Source of the DNA: Ancistrus triradiatus
Lineage: Eukaryota > Chordata > Actinopteri > Siluriformes > Loricariidae
Direction of reading: 5' to 3'
DNA length: 64,000 bases
Assembly (NCBI GenBank): GCA_025084515.1
Contig: JAJAGP010000249.1
Coordinates: 434,001-498,000 of the forward strand
Made by a program: the position numbers and the translations under genes. The notes under the pieces were generated by a model that worked only from the letters and a program-made list of their open reading frames with translations, searched no databases and was not told where the DNA came from. Below, piece after piece: positions 34,325 through 44,620 of the stretch. How positions within the stretch are numbered: the first letter of the stretch is position 1; every line of letters starts with the position of its first letter.

Positions 34325-35099
34325 TAACATTTCTCTCTAACCAAATATCTGTCTAAAAATGATTCCTGGAGGTATACATGTACATATACGATCATCCTTG
34401 AGTTTTAATCAAGACAGCAGCATTCACATCAAAGGCCAGAGGAAGCAGCATTTCCTCTCAGCATGAAATGCAATGCACTAGATTCCATAATTGCACATTG
34501 ACATCATTTAGCCTCTAATTAGGCAGAAAGATTAGATCTGACCAAAGAGGAGATGAAACAAGGCTGGTAATGCTCTGTGCAAGAATTTTCCCCAACTGCA
34601 CCTTAACAGGTTTCCCTTTCCTCATTCCTGGGGAGCTATGATGATCAGTCGAGGACCACATCCTTCAGACTGAGAGGTTACAACTACAAATAAGGCAAAT
34701 GAGGAAACAAAAGAAGAAGTGGTGAGCAAGGGACCCAGAGGAGGGTAGAGGAATATAGTTAATTAGGCTAATAGAGAGCTAATTTCATGAGCATAGGGTG
34801 CTTTAGCTTCCTCCCGCAGAATCGCTGGCATGCCTGTGGTAGGGAAGAAAACAGGTCTCCCAGAGCAGCCTACAAATCCCAGGGGGCCAAGCATAAAACA
34901 GAGCTATGTCAGCAGATGCTGAGCAGAGCCCCACCAAAATGATCATCCCCTTCAAAACATAGTCATATATTATAAATCACTTTTAATGACTTGCATATTG
35001 TATAAATCTTATTTTCTATTAATTACATGTATTTGAGATTTGTGAAAGAAAATATTTGTAAGCTATCACTGAATGCAGGTACAACAGATATAAACAACA
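34325..35099. other. Repeat-free block with homeodomain-like sites
   Basis: No exon seen. 34400-34960 lacks recognisable repeats and contains clustered TAATTA-type words (for example 'cctctaattaggcag' near 34513 and 'ttaattaggctaat' near 34760). Such a block within transposon-rich DNA could be a conserved regulatory element; this is inference. Confidence 0.3.
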
Positions 35100-35364
35100 C
35101 TTTGGTGTTTGACAGCATTGCTGGGATAGTGTGTCTTACTGGTATACAGTGCCTAGCACATTTCTAAAGGAAATCTGTCAATCGACTGTGGCACTGCATC
35201 ATTTCATGGGTAAATCGCACTGGGTCAGAATGAAGTCTTCGGCAGAATTTGCTTTTATCACCTTACTACAGGTGATTACTACAGGGGTTCCTCAGGGGTC
35301 AGTTGTTGGTACATTCAAGTTCGTTTTGTACACTAAATCAATGGGCTATGTGATTAGATCCAAT
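35100..35364 (+). mobile_element. L2-type LINE, reverse-transcriptase part (left half)
   Basis: The frame contains TTGVPQGSVVGTFKFVLYTKS, the conserved reverse-transcriptase motif (TxGVPQGSVLGPLLFxLY) just upstream of the catalytic YADD. It stops at 35364, where a Tc1-type element begins, and resumes at 36412. Confidence 0.75.
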
Positions 35365-36411
35365 GGATGGAAAATGCAAATATAAAAAATGCAGCACTAC
35401 TTGCATGTACTTTAACTTTTATATCATTACAGACGGTATGAAACCAGGATATTTCATGTTTTGTCTGATCAACTTCATTTTATTTGTTAAACATTCATTC
35501 CTGTAATTCAGGCCTGTGACACATTCCAAAAAAAGTTAGGACAAGGGCAATTTAGGACTAGTAATGAGCTAAAAATGAAATCATGATGTGATTTCACACA
35601 GGTGATGTCAACAAGTGATTATAATCATGATTTGGTACAAAAGCAGCATCCAAAAAGTGCTGAGTCTTTGATGAGTAAAGATGGGCAGAGGATCTCCAGT
35701 TTATCAACGAATGTGTAAAAACGTAATTGAAATGTTTAAAAGCAATGTAACTCAAAGAAAGACTGGAAAGGATTTCCATATTTCATTCCTAACTTTTTCT
35801 GATTCTGCTTGTTTTGCATTGTCTTGTTGATAAATGCATGAACGTCCCTGGAAACCTGGAATTAATTTTGCGCTAAAATCTCAGTGGACTTTTCTGCATT
35901 GAGGCTGAACCACAGAACTGAAAATGACCTTTGCCAAGGGCACTGACACAACCCCATACCATGACAGGCCTTGTAGCTGATAATAGTCTGGATGGTCCTT
36001 TTTGTCTTCAGTCTGGAGCACACAGCATCCATTTTTTTTAGATGCCAGATGCCTCTGAGCCCAGAGAAATAGAAAAATAGCCTTTCCTGAATACTGCTTT
36101 TGTACAAAATCATGACTACAATTACATGTTGACAGCACCATTTGAAATCACATCATTATTTAGTTGTTTTTTATTTATTACTAGCTCTAAATTGCCCTGT
36201 CCCAACTTTTTTTTGGAATGTGATACAGGCCTGAAATGCAGGAATGGATGTTTAAAAACAAATGAAATGAAGATGACCAGACAAAACATGAAATATATTG
36301 GGTTCATACTGTCTGCAATTAAATTAAAGTCAAAGGCAATGTAAGGAACACGACATATTGTTTTTAATTTGCATTTTTCATACAGTCCCAACTTTCTCTG
36401 ATTTGGGGTTG
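35365..36411 (-). mobile_element. Tc1-like fold-back element, copy 2
   Basis: Same family as 5635-7183 but inserted in the opposite orientation; it ends at 36411 ('tttggggttg', then TA). The outer about 30 bases of its left end are missing. A minus-strand transposase fragment (KKMDAVCSRLKTKRTIQTIIS...AEKSTEILAQ) runs into QQDNA, then into the same rearranged junction ('atcagaaaa' + 'gttagga') as copy 1 at 35788-35803. The left arm repeats the element's start region, including the MGRGSPV start (minus the open frame). It splits an L2 LINE. Confidence 0.8.
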
Positions 36412-37185
36412 TAATATCACTGCTACAGATATGATACTCAAGTTTACTTTTCCTTCCCTACATCCACCTCCCCTCTGATTTCCTTTCTGACATTTCTTCC
36501 TGGATGGCAAAACATCATCTGTAGCTCGATCTACCACATCAAAAAACTCCCTACCGCTGGACCTCATAGTCGGTGTCAACATAGATGGTGTCACTGTCCA
36601 ACTGACCCACACAGCAGAAATGGACAACAACCACTGCAAAGGATTCAGAATATTGCTGCCCGTCTGGTTCACATCCTAAAGTTTTCTCACGTCACTAATT
36701 TAGATCACTCCACTGGCTTCCTGTTGCAGCCAGGATTCAACTTAAAGCTCTTGTTTTAGCTTTCCAGGAATCAAAAGGTTCTTCTTCACATTATTCACAC
36801 TGCTTGATTTAGAATTACTCACCTCCATGCCAGGTCAGGTCTTCAACTTCAGCGTGTCTGATACATCTTTGTCTGACATCTAACCATGTCCACAAGCCCA
36901 GATCTCGGTGTTTCAATGTACTCATTGACATAATGAATGAATGAGTAAGAATGATAACAACTTGATAAATATGACAATGCTTATTCTCTGCACTTTTGTT
37001 GTACCTGTGCTTTGTATATGCTTTTTATCAACTTCATCCTCAAGCTCTTAGTTTTTGTTATTATAGGTGTCCTTAACATCAAACTGACAGCTTGCTTGTT
37101 ATATTTAGTCTCTGAGTAGCATTGGTTTAGTGTAACTGATAATGAAAACTTGATCTGGATAAGACTGTCTGCCAAATGAACATAT
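36412..37185 (+). mobile_element. L2-type LINE, right half and 3' tail
   Basis: Begins with YHCYRYDTQVYFSFP, the YADDTQLY motif with its catalytic Ala-Asp altered, so the enzyme is dead. Continues with the RIQNIAARLVHI block (QNAAARL.T type) and degraded C-terminal sequence. The 3' end has 'gatctggataagactgtctgcc' -like tail (37152-37175), the L2 counterpart of the SINE tails in this window. Confidence 0.75.
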
Positions 37186-37643
37186 TACTCTGAAAGTTTA
37201 TGTTTACTTCCTTACATTCACATCCAGTCAGCATGTCAACTGCTTCAAACTGTGAAAAAGATTGAATTTTGCTATACTTTTTTAAGCAAATTTCTTAGCC
37301 ACCGATCTGCAGCCCCTGTATTTGTAATTATTGGTTGTCTTTTGTAAGTTTTAATAACCTTTGATGTCTTTGTTAGCCTGTATGTAGTAGCTACTGTAAT
37401 ACATTAATATTTGAAAATCCTAGCCAATAAGATCTATATGATTCAAAGCTTGGATTTCACCAAATGTATGTTTATTTATTGAAGATTATACTTTAAGTAG
37501 ACCTGCAGGATGTACTGCTCTGTGTTTTTAGACACTTGTCAATTATGCACAACAATCTGGTAAATGTGTTGCATTAAAGTAGCCTTGCTGGAACACCATA
37601 TGCAGTTTCCATCCATTTCCTCTGGTGAAGGTTACAGTACATA
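37186..37643. other. No gene seen
   Basis: No recognised element. Confidence 0.5.
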
Positions 37644-38000
37644 CTCATTCATTCATTCATTCATTCAATTTCTTATCTGCTTAATCCTTTTAAAGGGTTG
37701 TGGGAGAGTCAGTGCCTAGGCGGCATTGAGCGCAAGGCAGGAGCAACCCTAGACAGGGCACTAATCCTTCGTAGGGCACATACACTTACACACTCATATA
37801 CACACACTCACACACTAGGGGCACTTTTTGAGACACTACTTAACCCAACATGCATGTCTTTGGACTGTGGGGCGAAACCGGAGTATCCAGAGCAAACCCA
37901 CGTGGACACAAAGGACCCAGATCACTCCACCTAGGGACTGAACCCAGGACCCTCTCGTTGTGAGGCAACACTGCTATGCACCAAGCCACCATGCCGCCCG
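37644..38000 (-). mobile_element. SINE-like repeat, nearly full length
   Basis: On the minus strand: head 'gcggcatggtggcttggtgc', B-box-like 'gggttcagtccc', 'tactccggtttcgccccac', 'aaagacatgcatg', and a 3' end in 'attgaatgaatgaatgaatg'. A (CATT)n run (37647-37667) is its tail. Confidence 0.8.
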
Positions 38001-38027
38001 TATCACATATTCATTATTCCCAAAACA

Positions 38028-38305
38028 AACTGGTGTGGTGACATATTTTAGGAGTCACTTTCACCTTCAAATTAACACCTAATCCTAGAGGTTCACACAC
38101 TTTTGCCACTCATTAATATGTAATATTGGATCATTTTCCTCAATAAATAAATGACCAAGTATAATATTTTTGTCTCATTTGTTTAACTGGGTTCTCTTTA
38201 TCTACTTTTAGGACTTGTGTGAAAATCTGATGATGTTTTAGATCATATTTATGCAGAAATACAGAAAATTCACAAGAGTTCACAAACTTTCAAGCACCAC
38301 TGAAT
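38028..38305 (+). mobile_element. Tc1-type right-end fragment
   Basis: Contains 'acacttttgccactcatt', 'aactgggttctctttatc', 'gcagaaatacagaaaattc' and the terminus 'ttcaagcaccactg'. Same terminal repeat as 11936 and 46740. Confidence 0.65.
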
Positions 38306-38959
38306 ATACCATTAATTAAAATAATTATATATTTAAACATGAAATGTTTTCTGTCATATCTGTAATTTGTTTATTTGCTACAAAGTGAAAAAGCTGGGTG
38401 AACATCCTCCAAGTGTGGTGATTTCATCATTCTTACCAGGCGCAGTAGCCTCACTGACTAGTAGCCTACAGACTTTACCTTGTATTAGTGTGGCAGAGGC
38501 TCAAAGAATCAATACCATGAATCAGGATGGTAATTTGTTGAAATCAATATGAATTAAGGCTCAAGTGAAAGTGATGAAGAGAAGGCAAGAGGTAGAGAAT
38601 GATAAGCAACTTAATAAATGATTCAAGCTTACATGGAACAAAATTACTAAAACATTTTTGCAAAGTTAGCAGATACCTGTAGGGTATTCAGTATGAAAAA
38701 AACCCCACAATGTGTGCATTGTTAGACATACTGTGGTAAACAATACACTGTAAACTAAAACTACATTAACCAAAAAACAACCTGAAGAATAGACATAATA
38801 GAATAGAACAGAATAGGATAAAACATATAATAGAGACAGATAATCAGCTGATTTATAAATAAATAAATAATCAATATGCATCATGTTTTTTTAATGCCAT
38901 TTTTCCTTATGCTTTCTACTGGATGTTGCAGTGTCTAGATTTTTTTTCTAGCACTATGA
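38306..38959. other. No gene seen
   Basis: No recognised element. Confidence 0.5.
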
Positions 38960-39262
38960 GTGAACCTGCATGATGAGCAACTAATGTGTGAACATAGTTT
39001 GGCTTTACAAAATTCGACACTGGTGAAGAAGCATCAAGTGTTAATAAGTAAATCCAAAGAGTCACCTCATGTTCAGACAGATTTGGCTGAATCATTTGCC
39101 AAAGCGACTACATATGACAAGAAATCTGGCAGATGGAAGGATATAATGAATGGCTACTATACTTGTAAGAACATGGTCCCAATTTACACAGTTCAAAAGG
39201 AGGAGCTCAGGAAGCTAATGAAAAAAAATGGATCCAAGGTATGCAATGCTTGGCACTATTGA
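38960..39262 (+). pseudogene. hAT (ZBED-type) transposase fragment
   Basis: A 100-codon frame whose second half reads LAESFAKATTYDKKSGRWKD then CKNMVPIYTVQKEELRKLMK. This is the conserved stretch of ZBED-like hAT transposases just after the zinc finger (LxESF... RxxxI... DM.P.xVVExxGFxxLxxxL). The BED finger and the RNase-H-like catalytic core are absent, so it is a fragment. No terminal repeats could be assigned. Confidence 0.55.
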
Positions 39263-39619
39263 AGTTATGATCTTTTATTTATATGGTGAATGCTGACAAA
39301 AAAGGATTCAAGGATTAAAACTATTAAGACTAATAAAATTAAGACAGTTTTATGGTTTTATATTTGAGTGGTACACATTATTATTATTATTATTATTCCA
39401 ATGGAACAGATATTTTCACTTTCACCTCACAGCTGGGTTTGAGTCTTGGCCTGGCCACTTGTCCGGTCGGAGTGGGATTTCTCAGGGTATTTATGTTCCT
39501 TCCACGTTCCAACGGCATGCGTTAGGTCAACTGCTATCTCAAATAGAGCCTCCCTAAGTTCAAGGACTTTCTGACCCATCATCCAATCCTTAACCACTAA
39601 GCCTGCAGTTACTAGCACC
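39263..39619. other. No gene seen; degraded SINE-like piece at 39420-39535
   Basis: 39420-39535 has 'tcacctcacagctgggtttgag', 'atgttccttccacgttcc' and 'ggcatgcgttaggtcaac', a badly degraded version of the repeat at 39620. An (ATT)n run lies at 39379-39397. Confidence 0.5.
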
Positions 39620-40145
39620 AAGCGGTGGCACAGTGGTGCAAGGGATTATCGCGGTCATCTCACAGCTCCAGATCCAGACCTCGGACTCTGCCTGTGTGGA
39701 GTTTGCATGTCCCCCTCCCATCCCCTCCCAACCAAAGGCATGCATTAGGTTTATTTAGTGGTTCCGAAACATTTTCTGTTGTGCCCCCTTTTGAAGATAA
39801 GATTATGTTCGTACCCCCAGCTATACATACACGTCTTTTGCTTCCAAATGCCACCAGAATTTGTTTTAAACACTGTCATTCATACAAAACAGCAACTTGT
39901 AATAGAACAAAACAAAGTGACAAATCACCTCTATAGTGGAATTATTACAGTTGACATGCAATATGTCTCTTAAATGTGTACTGTGTAACATAGCAGTACT
40001 TAAAACATGTCTTGCTGCACCCCCCCACTTTGGGAACCACTGGGAAAACTGGTCGCTCCAACTTGGCCCAGTGTGAATGATGTATCGATGTAATCTTGCT
40101 CCTGTCGTGAACAGCCATTGATGCGGATGCAAGATTAAATAAACA
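39620..40145 (+). mobile_element. SINE-like repeat split by a hAT-like MITE
   Basis: Left part 39620-39755 (head 'ggtggcacagtggtgcaag', 'gtggagtttgcatgtcc', 'aaaggcatgcattagg') continues at 40043-40145 ('aactggtcgctcc', 'tggcccagtgtgaatgatg', 'ccattgatgcggatgc'). The join is where a 'catgcattagg..aactgg' stretch would normally be continuous. Confidence 0.7.
39756..40042. mobile_element. hAT-like MITE inside the SINE
   Basis: Short inverted ends 'tagtggttcc' and 'ggaaccactg', of the CAGTGGTTC type common to hAT elements; about 287 bases; no coding capacity. The flanking 8 bases (ggtttatt / ggaaaact) are only partly alike, so the target duplication has decayed or my borders are slightly off. 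Confidence 0.5.
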
Positions 40146-40460
40146 AAGCACCAAGATGTTAGCAGCAGGTGGAGACTTCATGGATCAGATGTGTTTGATC
40201 AGAACATCCCACAGGTGCTTGATTGAAATCTGGTAGGCCACCACCTTGAACTCTTTGTCATGTTCTTCAAATCATTCCTGAACTGTTTTTGCACTGTAGC
40301 AGGGCAAATTATCCTGCTGAAAGAGGCCACTGCCATAAATGGTGAGCAGGATTACCAGTACCATAAAGGGATGTACTTGATCTGCAACGCTTAGGAAGGT
40401 AGTAAAATCCACTTCAAGGTTCAAGGTTCCTCAGCAGAACATTGCCCAGAACCCTGGCAA
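40146..40460 (-). mobile_element. Degraded transposase-bearing repeat fragment
   Basis: Blocks such as 'gaactctttgtcatgttctt', 'attatcctgctgaaagagg', 'tgtacttgatctgcaacg' and 'cagcagaacattgcccag' match a widespread fish DNA transposon read from its 3' side; the coding strand is minus. Too decayed to give a frame. A small related piece is at 56646-56720. Confidence 0.45.
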
Positions 40461-40904
40461 ATGTATTCACATCACCCGTCTATGGTTTTCATGCTACAAT
40501 TAGTCGGTGTAATCATCTACTTGATTGTTCACCATCTTGCATAGACAGACTTCATTACATGTATAATAATTCTGAATTCAGTTGCTGTGTTAACTATTTC
40601 CAAGGTATTTGTGGTGTAAATCCAGTGTTTCTTGGATTTTCACAACCAAGATTGCCTATAAAGAACTTGCTTACAAAAATAGGTTGGAGTTGTACTAGAA
40701 ACGTTCACCGAAATAGAGAATACAATATTGAGGGCTGTATTTTTCAAAACTCAGAAATTCATCTACACTGGAAAATGACTAGTTTTCAGCTGATGAGTCA
40801 GAGATGAACTCAAGCTATTTGTGACAGCCGATTCTTAGTCATTTCTTTAAGGTCGACATGGTTCAGAAGGAGTTTCATAACTCTGAGAAATGAAATTCCT
40901 AAAA
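40461..40904. other. No gene seen
   Basis: The open frame 40442-40807 (plus, 121 codons) starts in the preceding repeat and has no recognisable domain; left unannotated. Confidence 0.45.
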
Positions 40905-41060
40905 ATAAGAATACTCATTGACAAAAAAAAAATTATGCACATAGATAGAAATGTTGAATTGCTGCTAAACTCGGCATGCAGTTTTGTCTCAGATATGTAA
41001 ATGATTACAGGTGTGATATGATTAGACACTGGGTCTTGTCACAAGATGGTGTAAAAGTTC
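40905..41060. mobile_element. Tc1-type terminal fragment
   Basis: 'actcattgacaaaaaaaa', 'gatagaaatgttgaattgc', 'gtgatatgattagacactgg'. Same end type as 24737 and 25355. Confidence 0.55.
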
Positions 41061-41533
41061 TTCCCCTGGACCTGGCTGTTAGGAACAAACTTATCTAACT
41101 TATAAAACTTATGCTGCCTTATTATATACAGATCAGATGCACATTTGATTGTACCACTATTTTTTCAGTATTCGAGTGGTGTATTTAGGACCTGTACCAC
41201 TTGTTAGTAGATGGATAGTAGTTATACAAGATCTGTACCTAATACAAACTTTGAATGGCATGTCTCTGCAAAGAAATTTGCTGCTCCGAGGCAAATTCTC
41301 CAAAATATTTTTACATTTTTTGCTAGTTTCATAATGCAGGCCATATGGGTATATCGTTCTAGGGGCTTACCTCTAGAACCACCTAGTCAAACCATAGCCC
41401 CCCTATTCTTAAATCTCTAGTGACATCCCTGGAGTGTTTAATGCTGCGTTTTTTACGAATTGTATTCAACTGTCTTTATATGTCATCTTCAGATCATTTA
41501 TAGCAATAGGTATTACATTTTATCTCCCCTTTT
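41061..41533. other. No gene seen
   Basis: No recognised element. Confidence 0.45.
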
Positions 41534-42045
41534 TGTTGGGGGGCCTAGTGTGTTTAGGGTTGTTGTCATGCTGGAAGTTGAACCCCCTGCTCATTTTCAG
41601 CTTCTAGCAGAGGGTTACGGTTTCCTCAAGAATTTGGATGCATTTGGCAACATCCATTTTCCCTTCAGTCCTGACCAGTAGCCCAGTTCCTGCTGAAGAG
41701 AAACATCACAATGTTGCCACCACCATGTTTCACTGGAGGTATGGTGTATTTTCTGTGTTGCAATGCATTTGGTTTTCACCAAAAATACCGCTTGAAGTTC
41801 AGTCTTCCAAGTGTTTTTGTCAAAGCACAAGCAAAACTCGGTGTGGAACTTTTTCAGGAAGAGTTTCTTTCTTGCTACCCTGCCATACAGACCAACTTTG
41901 TGTAAAGTTGTTAGATTGTTGTTGGTAGCATCTTGGTAACTTCCATGATCAGTTTCCTCTTGGCTCAGTCATCCATTTTGGAAGAACGACCTGACCTTGG
42001 CAAGGTGTTGGTGGTGCCATAGACTTTCCACTTCTAGACAATGCT
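41534..42045 (-). pseudogene. Tc1 transposase relic
   Basis: On the minus strand, fragments of the Tc1 catalytic region can be read: 'ccaccatgtttcactgg' corresponds to the ..VKHGGG.. area (here the frame gives SSETWWWQHCDVSL), followed by a 'GYWSGLKGKWMLPN' remnant of the 'LVR.EGKM.' segment and then a lost catalytic loop. Stops and shifts throughout. No inverted repeats assigned. Confidence 0.55.
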
Positions 42046-42048
42046 GGG

Positions 42049-42240
42049 CGGCATGGTGACTCGGTGGGTAGCGCCGTTGCAAGAACGTCCTGGGTTCGAT
42101 CCCCAGGTGGAATGGTCAAGTCAAGTCAAGTCAAGTCAAGTCATGATGGTCTAGATCCTTTTTGTGTGGAGACTGCAAGTTCTCCCAGTGCGGGTTTAGT
42201 TCAAGTACTCTAGCTTCCTCCCACAGTCCAAAGCCTTGTT
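42049..42240 (+). mobile_element. SINE-like repeat with internal AAGTC tandem
   Basis: Head 'ggcggcatggtgactcgg', B-box-like 'gggttcgatcccc', 'gtggagactgcaagttc', 'gcttcctcccacagtcc'. A pentanucleotide (GTCAA) repeat of about five units at 42116-42142 has expanded inside it. Confidence 0.75.
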
Positions 42241-43857
42241 TATGTCCACTCATCTGATAGCAATGCTACATGAACAAAATCTCTGAACGGTATTCACAGG
42301 GATAAAGCCACTGGATTCTTCTTGTATCCTTCACCCAACTTGTGCCTTTCCACAACTTTATTACAGAGCCATTCTGAAAGCACCTTTCAGACCATGGTGA
42401 ATGTGTGTCACCATGTACTACTAGTAGTGAAATCCTAAAGGTCAGATCCGATCCTGTATTGTTATCATGTCCAATATTGATGTCATTCACTCATCGGCTA
42501 CACAGGTCCGATCCACTTTCCATTACCATAAGGATGCGGAAACTTCAGTTTGCAACTGGTGAGCAAATAACATTTAGCTGTTGGTTTAACTACAATGTCA
42601 TTTGTGTAGAGATTCTTTTAGCCTGGAAACGTCGAAAAGCAAGATAGCATGTTGCAGCCTTACACACAGTAGCAACAATAATCATCATATTAAATGTTAA
42701 GAAAAACCCTGCTGTATCGGAATCGGCAATTGTGTACTGGAATCGGATCGGAACCGAAAAACCACTAAAACTGGTGTCATGCGTGGGCCCATTAGCCTGG
42801 TGTCTGATCTGTATACCTATATTTTGAATATGGGTGTAATGTGTAAATACAGTTGGAAAAAGTTAGACTTGTTTTTTCATTTTCATTGTATAATGTGACA
42901 AAAGGCAATGATTTCAGTAGGGTTGAATGATTTCCTATAGGCACTGTAAAGTAACGTAACTGCAAATCAACCTATTTAGTAAAGCACACTTGTGTATTTG
43001 GCTCCAGAAGCAGATCGTTTTCTTAGTGGTTCACACTACTTGAAGCAAACCCAGAACCACCATTTAATTGGACCGGATACAAAGGGAACAAGAACAGTTT
43101 TGAATGTAAAGCCACAAAAATGTTGCGAAAGTGGTAAATAAATGGGCTGCATCACTTTCAGAACTACTTCAGAGGCACATGAATAGCACACAAAATTCAA
43201 TAACAGCTCTTTATTGCTGAGTGAAATGACAAATCCAGTTAACAAAGGCTTTCTCCTCATAGCAAGAGGAAAAAGTACTTGTTTGACAAATCTTTAACAC
43301 CATTATGCTATATAAATACTGTCCAAAAAGCAAATGTGGCCGCGCGTGTGCTTGTGTGTATTTATTATGAAAATTCACGGGAAAACACCTCGGTTGCATG
43401 ATACTAGTTTGACAGGGATTCCACAAGTTGGCGGGCTGAGACTAAACAGTGTTCAGGAGTCCTGTTCGACAGAATAATACTGCATCTCGCTCTCGTGGTG
43501 TGACCTTCAGCACAAAGCTCTGTTCCAAAGGAAGCTGTGGGGATCCGAGTCCTGCAGTGGCAGCCATTAAAGGAATAATCCAGTGTTTCTCCAACCTCTT
43601 CTCTAACTGCAATGAGCAATTGCAACATTCATGTCTTTGCATGCATTCTATTCCTTAAGGATTTGTTTTTTTTTTTACTTGGAGTTCAAGTTAAGTTTAC
43701 AGGCAGTCCACTTAACCACATGGGACTGAAAGTCTAAAGTGTAATCATTCCTTTGACACTATTTGATCGAGTGTTGGAAAGTTGTAACAGAGATAAAATG
43801 CATATGAACGGCATTAAATAACCTCTTAGACCAATTCTACTGCCTCCAAAAGGACAA
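42241..43857. other. No gene seen; small hAT sub-terminal fragment near 42715-42765
   Basis: 42715-42765 has 'tatcggaatcggcaattg' and 'ggaatcggatcggaaccg', the sub-terminal sequence type of the hAT element at 15805, without ends. The rest, including 43000-43850, shows no exon. Open frames at 43404-43658 on either strand overlap and lack domains. Confidence 0.4.
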
Positions 43858-44022
43858 TGGAGGCTCAATGGTTAAGGCTCTCTTCTATTAATCAGAAGGT
43901 TGAGTTCAAATCCCTGCTCTGCCACTATTGGATCCTTAAGCAAGGCTCTTAACCTTCAACTGCTAAGCTCTATTATAGGTCGCTCTGAATAAAAGGTGCT
44001 TACTAAATGCTCTAAATGTCAA
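43858..44022 (+). mobile_element. tRNA-derived SINE, degraded
   Basis: Head 'ggctcaatggttaaggctc', B box 'gagttcaaatccc', body 'ctgccactattggatcc', tail 'gtcgctctgaataaaagg' plus 'gcttactaaatgctc'. It sits just downstream of the gtf2e1 polyadenylation signal. Confidence 0.8.
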
Positions 44023-44066
44023 TATAAATCCATGTTCTTTTTCTTAGTATAGGAAATGTCAAATTC

Positions 44067-44072
44067 TTTATT
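44067..44072 (-). promoter_or_regulatory. gtf2e1: gtf2e1 polyadenylation signal (AATAAA)
   Basis: AATAAA on the minus strand, 112 bases after the stop codon, giving a short 3' UTR of roughly 130 bases. No other canonical signal is closer. Confidence 0.6.
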
Positions 44073-44183
44073 ACAATCAGACATGTAAAAAACAGAGATT
44101 AGTTTAAACTCACTGGAGTACTCCTTTATAATAGGACCGATAAAGACTCACAGGATTAGAAGACGACAGCGACTGTACGATGT

Positions 44184-44620
44184 TCAGAAGTACATATCCT
44201 GAAAGAGGTTTTGGCCCATCTCGATGTAGGCTTCTTTCTCTTGCGTGCTCATCTGCTCCACCAGTTCCGGCCTCTGGCTTACCTCCCTGTATGAGAATGG
44301 TCTGCCTCCCACCATCACTACCGGATCATCTCCCACCTCCTCAAACTCCTCGTCGTCCTCGTCCTCATAATCGTATTGCCTTATTGGCTTTGGTGGGGCG
44401 GCCGCCTGAATCAGCGAGTCCTCGTCTGATTCGCTAGTGTCGCTCTCCGAGTCACTGGCATTGGCTTGAGGTATGACGGGTCTATGGGCGACTCCACCCC
44501 CTGCCGCCACTCCGCTCTTCTTTTCGTGGATGAGGAGCGCACGCATCACTTCCTCGTTCTTATCCTGCGCTTGGCCATGCACAGCCAGGTCCTCCTGGGT
44601 CATCATGGCATCCTCGGCAG
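44184..44620 (-). CDS. gtf2e1: gtf2e1 (TFIIE alpha) last coding exon
   Basis: Encodes the C-terminal 144 residues of the large TFIIE subunit, which recruits and stimulates TFIIH during RNA polymerase II initiation in the nucleus. Acceptor ...CCACAG|CT at 44620 (phase 1 entry), stop TGA at 44186-44184. Family signatures in order: NEEVMRALLIHEKK, a Ser/Asp/Glu stretch (SDSESDTSESDEDS), the acidic block EDEDDEEFEEVGDDP, then VMVGGRPFSYREVSQRPELV and the EKEAYIEMGQ end. In human TFIIE alpha the acidic block binds the PH domain of TFIIH p62; the same residues are clearly kept here. The Pro/Ala linker between the two acidic parts is divergent. Intron 44621-47242 (2.6 kb) precedes it. Confidence 0.95.

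Noticed and set aside
43404..43658. Overlapping open frames on both strands
   Set aside because: No domain, no splice context, and no agreement on strand; likely chance.
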